Of a stretch of DNA of 64,000 bases, positions 56,416 to 64,000 are shown piece by piece. Source of the DNA: Dipteris shenzhenensis (taxonomy: Eukaryota > Polypodiophyta > Polypodiopsida > Gleicheniales). The position numbers and the translations under genes are program-made. Under the pieces are notes generated by a model. That model saw only the letters and a list, made by a program, of their open reading frames with translations, searched no databases and was not told where the DNA came from. The stretch is from assembly GCA_047967505.1 (NCBI GenBank), contig CM106539.1; one strand, written 5' to 3'. How positions within the stretch are numbered: position 1 is the stretch's first letter; each line of letters opens with the position of its first letter.

Positions 56416-57230
56416 TTTTGAAAGACATGGTGGCAAACATCCTTATGGCGCTAGACAAAGACATTAAAGTTATACCAAGTAAGATATGTGTTGTTGGTGC
56501 ATGATTGCACCTTGCCTTCAAGAAGGTATTACAATTGCTTATCTTATGAGTATAGGCATTTCTTTCATGACTTTAAGGTTTGAGTGTCACGACAAGTTTC
56601 ATAATTTCCTTCCCCTCCCTTTGCTTTGAATTCTACTATTATATCCTAGTCTTCTCCCTCGGGCCCTTCTGTATGCATCCTAGCATTAATTTGATTCATT
56701 GTTTACCAGATTTTTGAATAATATTCAATAGAAAACTTGATGTTTGTGTGCTATGTATAAACTTTTTGTACTTATTTTGCCAATAAGTTTTCAAATTTAC
56801 TTAAACGAAACAGTCATAAACATTGACGCTTTCCTGTGATGTAAATCTTTCTTTATTGCATTGTTGACTTCCATCGTGTTCTTTCGTCCTATTTTCTTTT
56901 CCTCTAAGCCAAGGCTCATGTTTTCTATATAGCAATGAAGTAGTATGATGATGGAATCTCTAACTTGTAGCTAAATGAAACATAGCTAACTCGTAGTAAG
57001 CTAACTTGTAGCTAAATGAAACATAGTTAATTCGTAGCTAACTTGTATTGGCTTATGTAAGAATGCTCTAGCCCATAGGCCTTATAGGCCTTCAATACTC
57101 ATACCTGCCATATATGATATGGGACTATTCCTAAAAACTTGGCCACTCCATCAATGAGTGCCGGAAGAGGATAGAGAAGAAGAAGAAGAAAGATGTTGGG
57201 CTGGTAATGACTGATACTTTGAATATCTAG
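56416..57230. other. RBR 3' flank and spacer
   Basis: The first few hundred bases are probably the 3' UTR. At about 56960-57050 a ~46-bp unit with GCTAACTTGTAGCTAAATGA and AACATAG is tandemly repeated twice. No further gene seen. Confidence 0.45.
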
Positions 57231-59830
57231 TGGAGACAAAATGTCTATTAACTATGCATAGGCACATAATTACGATCCTTTATTTTATGATTCTTTCCTT
57301 TTCGTGTAGTATTTTGATAGTAGTGCTAGTAAGCACATCAATGCATTTCATAGAGGCACAATCACATGTGCAAACAACTCCTCATTCCCACAAATTGCTG
57401 CCAATGGTGGGACACTTAAAATCTTAGATGTATTATGCACTCCTAGAATTAAGAAGAAACTTTTGTCAGCTTTTGCCATTGCTAGGTCTGGCCTAGTTTT
57501 CAAGTTGGATGCACGGTTCATGACATGGATGATGGCAACACCATTTTTGCTTCATGAACACTATTCCATGGCTTGTATAAGTTGAATTATTATCAAAGTT
57601 TGATGCTTGCTTTGTTGGGTAAACGCAAGATACAGTGGTACACTTTAAGTGATGTCCACTACTTTACAGCATAATTTAAAGCATTTCATGGATTTCAGAA
57701 TAGAAATACCAAGTTCTTTTCAAATATTCCAAATTATCAAATGTTTTAAAAGCACTGTGATTTTTGGTTTTGATGCATTAAAATGTATTACTTGCCCTTA
57801 GAAAGAGGTAAAAGTAATGATGTCCCTCGATGTTCCAGACACTTGCATACACCCTATTGTTGAAATGGTGGATGCGGACCTAGAGAATGCCCACTTGGAC
57901 CACTTGTATTTTAATTGTCTACTTTTAATCGTGATTAAAGAAGAAAGACATGGTTTCTGAACTACCAACTTAGCATTGAGGCCCCCGTTTGGCATGTATG
58001 TGAGGTGTGAATTCTAGGCAAGATGCATTGGGCATCATTCCCCAAGGATGGGACAACAAGAGCTATAAGGAGATTGTAGCTTATACAGTGTTTGTGTTTG
58101 GGGGATATTTTTACTCTCTAATCTTTATTGATGACTACACTCATATGAAGCTGGAAAACCTTACTTTCGCTTCTATGGTTTATGCCTTAAGAGCGAAGTC
58201 AAAGTCTTCTTAAAATTCAAGCATTTCCATGACTAAAAATAATTGAGAAACTGGGGTTGGTATTCTTGAATCTTCGTACAGATCATCAAGGAGGGGAGTA
58301 CATGGAGTCTCATGCTTTTTAGTTGACAAAGATATACTCACCAATGCCTTGTGCCTTACACTAGAGGCCATCATGTGTGCAGCTTATGTCTTGAATCGAT
58401 GCCAACAAAAGTCTTATAGACAAATAATCCCCTCATGATTGGTCCAAAAAAGGCCCTTCAGTCTCACACGATCATGTCTTTAGATGCTTAGTATATTCTC
58501 AGATGCTAGAGTAATGTAGAACCAAGCTAGTGATGATAAAGCTATATTTGTGGTCTATAGTACAAATCTATCAAATGCATATTTTTGGGGTATAGTACAA
58601 TGAGCATAGGATGTAGGCTCTAGCATCCCTCAAACAAGATAGCTATTAGACACGTGATGTTCTCCAGTCGAACCTTGCTATCTTGTGCAAAATAGCAAGA
58701 TATATGGCCACCATGATATGTGCCAAATACCATGCTACACTTGCACAATATGAGTTATGTTTTGCACCCTAGTATAGCAATCACAATCAGCCTATTATGA
58801 CTGATATATAGGCAAATTGCCAATTGATGAATCAAGTGTTGAGGATGCAAGACAAGGAGAGAAAATGATTCTTTCATTTAGACAAGTTCCTAGGTGAAGG
58901 ATGGTAGGATACAAGTTTCTAGACAAGTTCCTAGGTGAAGGTTGGATACTTTAGATGATGGTCTCAACCATTAGAATGACACATGGAGCTTGACTTACTT
59001 GCCTTATGATGACAAGAATTCCATTGGCACAAAGTAGATTTACAACCTTAAACATAAGGCAGGTGGCAATGTTGACCATTTCTCAACCTTGTGGTTTTGT
59101 GCAAAAGGGATAGGAAAATAAAGTGTGTAGGTTGAAGAAAGCTCTTTATGGCCTTAAGTAGGCACCAAGATGAAAATATACACATTTACTTGATTGCACA
59201 TGGCTTCTATAATAGTTCAACTTAAAGTACCCTCTATGCTACGAAGACAAAAGTGGAGTTTATGCTCATTGTGATTTACATGAGTGGCATGCTTCTCATA
59301 GGACCCATGAGGAAGATATTGCAACCTTTAAGGCTTGCATGCATCTTTTGACATGACAGATCTGGGCTTGTTGCACTTTTATTTGTGGCATATAGTTTTC
59401 ATAGTGGAAGGACAAAATTACTTGAATATGGCAAACTTATTCATAAAGCCATGTTCTCATGAAAACGAGAAGTGAGAAGGCACTTCCTCATGAGAAGTGA
59501 GAAGCTTGTCAAAAAGCTTTTGAGCTTGCTACATTTCTTGTGTTTAATGCACTATGTTAGTACTAGGGCACTTTTTCCTCCTTAAGAGGTTTTTCCCAAA
59601 GTTAGGTGATTTTGGGACCTATATAAACCGATTCTACTCTCTTTTGTTTCATTCATCTAATTTTTTTTGGTTTCTCTCAAGCTTGCATTGCTCCTTCTCT
59701 CTCACAACATAGATGCTGGTGAATGAAATGGTTCTTATGACCACTATGGGGTCACAACTAAGATTGCAAAATTCAATAACCAAATGTTATCTAATAGCAT
59801 CCAAATTGATTATTCAATAGATTCTAACAC
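57230..59830 (+). mobile_element. Heavily decayed Ty1/copia element
   Basis: Plus strand. Readable pieces in order: the block after the protease (DVLCTPRIKKKLLSAFAIA, near 57430), integrase core (YSLIFIDDYTHM near 58112; NLRTDHQGGEYMES near 58270; IMCAAYVLNRC near 58372), RT (RLKKALYGLK near 59130; VIYMSGMLLIG near 59270, where YVDD is expected; [12 protein letters not shown] near 59352). Stops and shifts are everywhere. A 41-bp tandem duplication sits at 58878-58959. The LTR-like tail at 59540-59640 has GGGCACTTTTT, AAGAGGTTTTTCCC and a TATATAAA. Confidence 0.75.
59545..59640 (+). repeat. LTR remnant sharing a block with the intronic copia LTR
   Basis: GGGCACTTTTTCCTCCTTAA followed by GAGGTTTTTCCC matches, on the element strand, the block GGGCACTTTTCCCTCTTTAA and GAGGTTTTTCCC in the LTRs at 34967 and 40831. 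CTATATAAACC follows here. Confidence 0.6.
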
Positions 59831-61360
59831 TTCCTCTCTCTTAAGTAGATTTTACATCCTTGAAAACTACATCATGGAATAGTTTCCTAAGAATGCTTAC
59901 TTGTTCTTATAGAGTTAGAGCCGTCTAGTATGCAATCTCTCCATCTTAGTAGAATATAAATATTTTAGCAAAATCTCTTTATTTGTCATGTGTATGGTCC
60001 TTCAATGTTGTTTGTTCAATGTTGATTCCTTTTTTTGGGAGTTTCAACATTGATTCTAGTTCATGGGGAGGAGTTATCAATTTAATTAACACTTTAAGCA
60101 TTTCATCTCCTAAGTTCTTAATGTGAAGCAAGCTTCAACAAAGAAAATTGATATGAAGAATTTTCAGACCCTCACAAATTTTCAAGATTTATAATTGAAA
60201 CCATAAAGGGAACCACTTGATAGATTGAATAAGAAAACAAAAAGTGCAAAGAGGCAGTGACAAAAAACTAGGTACAATCTCTCCCCCTAAATGAGTAGCT
60301 CTTGCTTCCCTCATCTAGAGTATTCATAATATTTCATGAAAATCTTAAGGACCCAAAATTATCCCTCTCTTGAAAAATAAGGGATGCTCTTTACATAGCC
60401 TCTTTGGGCTTGCTTTATCCCAAAAATGATTTATGCTTTTTATAAAAGATATTGCCCATGGAGCATGTGCCATGCGACACCTCAATCAGCACTGTCATGC
60501 TATCTCCAATCCTCGTCATTGATTCCATCACCTATACTCAAGCCACCAATTACATTTCTGTTAAGAATTAATTGAATGAATCAGTGAATCAATCGATCCT
60601 AATTTAATTACACTCAAAGTATAGTAATCAAACATGATACCAATAGCGCTAGAAACATCAGTATTAACATGGAATCACCCACAATACTGACTATCTAGCA
60701 TGGCAAAACACAGGCTAGTTAGGCGTCCCCAACTAGATCACACAAACCACTAGAACCCTCGCTACATCCATTGCTACTGTATGGTATGCTTTGCCATACT
60801 CTTGAAGAGGAAATAGATGTGGTATTGTACAAGAAAAATGAAGTGGTTGCCTTTGGGCAAATACTTAGCTAAAAGTAAAGTACTATCGATAGCAAGGAAT
60901 ATCATAAATGCAATTCCATAACATCCTTCTTTCATGTATTGCAATTGACCTCAGTTGATGTTTGATTATAGGAACTGTGAGGTATGGAAAAGCTTGAAAG
61001 AACCATTCAAGCATCCACTGATGCATGAGCATCATCTCTCAGATGGTTCTTAAACTTGAGCAAATATTTATCATAAGCATTTCCTTTTGGGGTTGTGAAT
61101 AATTGATGATTAACAATTCATTGAGTTCAAGTATTTCTTCTTCATCAACAATCAATGGGACCTGCTTGTAAACATGATGTGAAGGTAGAGGTCCCTTGAA
61201 GGGTTTTAAGAGGCTAATGTAAAAGGCATGGCATTTATATTTTACAACCTAGATCCAGCTTTTCCAGTCTTTGGCAAACTTCATATTAGACATGATATTG
61301 ATTTTTCAACTATAGTGGTCCCTCTCTTTTCTCAACTCTACATTTTCCTTTTACTCCTAG
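59831..61360. other. AT-rich intergenic, nothing recognised
   Basis: No supported gene or repeat of note. Confidence 0.3.
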
Positions 61361-61705
61361 ATGGTGCTATCCTCACCACAAGCCCCTACCACCACTAGTC
61401 CTAACCTCCATTGAAACACGCTTATCATAACACTTACGAGAAAGCTAGGGGTATTTGTAATTCAAAGAATGTACACCCAATATATGCATATACAAGAGGA
61501 AGGATATTTTTATGATCTAGAAATATATACATGGTGCTATCCTCACCACTAGTCCCTGCCACCACTCATTCCAACCTCCATTGAAACATGCTTATCATAA
61601 CACTTATGAGCAAACTAGGGGTATTTGTAATTCAAAGAATGTACACCCAATATATGTATACAAAAGAGGGAGGAAATTTTATGATCTAGAAATATATACA
61701 TGGGG
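61361..61705. repeat. 170-bp tandem duplication
   Basis: Units start at ATGGTGCTATCCTCACCAC (61361 and 61531) and each ends ATCTAGAAATATATACATG. The second is a few substitutions and small indels away from the first, so the event is fairly recent. A G-run follows at 61701. Confidence 0.92.
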
Positions 61706-62156
61706 GGGGTGTATGTAGGGGGGTTTTCTATGTATCCTCCCTCATATGATTTTGGAGAATTTCTACATCCTGACCCCCTTGGGTCCCCCTTTATCATGCC
61801 ACTAAACATCCATACAGTAGAACTAATCCAAAATTTCCTTTATTGCTCACTTGAAAACCTTAACTACATCGCCTACCTTACTTGAGGCCATTTGCTACCA
61901 CTACTACACCTGATGGTGAATGCAAACAATTCTCCCACACTCAACCCCACACCCCACCTCTAGCTGGCCATCATCAATTCAAGAACCATTCGATCACCTC
62001 CACCATAACCTAGTTCTTTAGTAATAGCATTTGATTCTGATGCACATATGCCTCCTTCTCCCCTTATGCCCAAGGTTCCACTATCAAATGATGACATGAC
62101 TGGTTTCCCCCTCTTCAGTCTGCTTCTAGCTTCTTTCCATTTCAATTCCTTCCCAA

Positions 62157-62222
62157 TTAGTGTGGTCATCTACCACATACATTTCACACTCTTGGATTAG
62201 TGTGGTCATCTACCACATCCAT
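62157..62222. repeat. 43-bp-spaced tandem repeat
   Basis: ATTAGTGTGGTCATCTACCA followed by CAT-CAT occurs twice, 43 bp apart. Confidence 0.85.
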
Positions 62223-64000
62223 ATCCTGAATTATACCTCTAAAGTGGGCTTATGTGCTGTACTAGTCGACCCACACTTGCATGAATGTTGTGCACCCATC
62301 ACCCAAGTTATCTTGGTTTTCTATTTATCTATAGTATGGTTGACCCATCAGGAGATTACAAGGTGTTAAGCCATGCCACTGCATGGGATCTTGCAAAGAA
62401 GGTGAGACAATAACACAAAAGGCTATTCCAAGAAAATAGTCAAGACTTTGATAGCATGAGCATAGTGGTAGTTCTTGTAACACCCTTGAAGTGCATGACA
62501 TCCACATTGAAGGAGTTAAGAGATTGGACGTTACATGGTTATCCATTCATTATATTCTTAGTAGCATACTGATTTAGATAGTTGTATTGAAATTGCTATA
62601 CATGTTGGTAAGTTTCTAGGGCAATACAAAGGATTTCCAGCCTTTGCTAGGAGGAAAGTTTATTGCAATCTATTGAGCAGTATTGGAATTAAGTTTTCTA
62701 TTATTGTTGAGCTCCTTATTGTGCAATGTAATGCGAGTCAATGTGCATTCCATTATGATCTTGCACTCATTCCTTATGTTAGTCCTAGAATCTTATGGTG
62801 GTCATGACAATCAACATCTACGTTGTGCTCTATAAGGATGCATTTGGACGTATGAGAGGATATATCAATAAGCTAGGTTAGGGATCCCATTTATTAGATA
62901 TTCTTGCCTTTTTTTCCCTTGTACTTAAATCCTTGTCATGTTCCTATGTCTATGGGTGGTTGAGTGCCTGTGACTTCAACCTTTGTCACTTGGGCACTTG
63001 CCACCACTGTTTAGGGGTTCATTTGGATACTCCATTATTTGGCTATTGAAATACAATGCAGATTACTTGCACAACTCATACGATCTCAAATTTGTGAACC
63101 TTCTCTCATTTGGGATAGAGGAATTGATAAACAATTATAGAAAATCACATTTTAAACATTACTACACAAATAATGGGATATATGACAAAAAATAGAATGA
63201 GTTTTTATTAGAGACCTCAAATACAACAGTTCTCATCATCACAACATTCAATCCTCTCCCATACCTCCGCATAATGTGTTTATCTCTATTCATTATATGA
63301 ATTGGAGGAATGAAGAGATGCACCTAATAGTTGGTGTATCTTGCTATATGAAAACGACTTAAGTAACTGTATCTAGTTTATTAACTAAATACTATTTGGA
63401 CATTTAACTATGTATCACTAGCACATTGGGTGGATAGAAATATTGAAAAAATTCTTGATCTAAACCCACCAAAATGTTTCTAGGTTCAATCAAATGGAAA
63501 TTAGTAAACCCACTTCATGATGGAATCATCACACTAATCTAGCAAGACCATGCTAGAATATAGAGTGAAGAGCTGGGTGCAATAGCAAGGTTCCAACTAC
63601 TTAAGACATAGCTGTTTACTAATCCCAAATGACATTGCCTAAGAAAAACTGGTTGCCCAAAATACATATTTAAAGACACAATTGATATGAGTGTGCTAAA
63701 GAACACACAATGGATTGAATTTAACTGATATAGATGGAGATTCACTCACTTTGAAACTATAACTTCTGACAATTGAAAAGTCATTGTCATTTGGATGCAT
63801 GCATGCTTGGCTGGACTAAAAAGCAGTGTCCATGGAAATGCTTTTTGATGCCTAAAAAGTACCTTGCAAGTCTTGCAAGTGTAGATTTGAAAGTGGTATG
63901 TGATTTAAAAAAACATCCCAAGTCCCATGTCTTGTCTCATAAAGAAAAGGCTACATAAAAAAAACAGAAATATAGAACATTTTCACATTTTGAATAAAAA
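62223..64000. other. AT-rich intergenic to right edge
   Basis: No supported gene. Short frames have no recognisable motif. Confidence 0.3.

Overview
The window is nuclear DNA of a land plant with a large, retrotransposon-rich genome. The evidence is split genes with GT-AG introns, a plant-type NF-YA gene with a miR169-like site in its 3' UTR, a plant-type RBR ubiquitin ligase, and Ty1/copia and Ty3/gypsy elements primed by initiator tRNA-Met. The very long TE-filled intron fits a gymnosperm or another big-genome non-grass lineage, but I cannot name the species.

Layout. 0.15-1.25 kb: an array of long GC-rich palindromes next to a purine-rich minisatellite. 2.2-6.2 kb (+): a four-exon Mutator-like transposase gene with SWIM finger and AT-hook, broken by a 13-bp duplication. 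6.7-17.2 kb (+): two decayed members of one Ty3/gypsy family, the second bounded by 1.87-kb LTRs. 17.2-24.2 kb: mostly non-coding, with a faint minus-strand pseudogene, microsatellites, an alternating purine/pyrimidine tract and a 382-bp tandem duplication. 24.3-44.6 kb (+): the NF-YA gene. Its first coding exon (25576-25822) is separated from coding exons 2-5 (42482-43651) by a 16.7-kb intron. That intron holds an integrase-deleted Ty3/gypsy element, a remnant non-coding element and a 6.1-kb Ty1/copia element with 5-bp target duplications; both coding elements are antisense to the host gene. 45.4-51.9 kb (-): a complete but mutated chromovirus-type Ty3/gypsy element with a 5-bp target duplication. 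54.3-56.4 kb (+): a two-exon RBR E3 ligase gene. 57.2-59.8 kb (+): a highly decayed Ty1/copia element. 59.8-64 kb: AT-rich, with short tandem repeats and no gene I can support.

The two genes that look functional are NF-YA (340 aa when spliced, catalytically and structurally complete) and the RBR ligase (344 aa, all zinc ligands and catalytic Cys present). The most interesting points are the NF-YA gene that keeps perfect exons around a TE-packed giant intron together with a miR169-like site, the RBR protein's N-terminal triplicated ~30-residue repeat, and the palindromic array at the left end. I found no CRISPR array, rRNA or tRNA gene. I did not find a clearly new multi-gene system.
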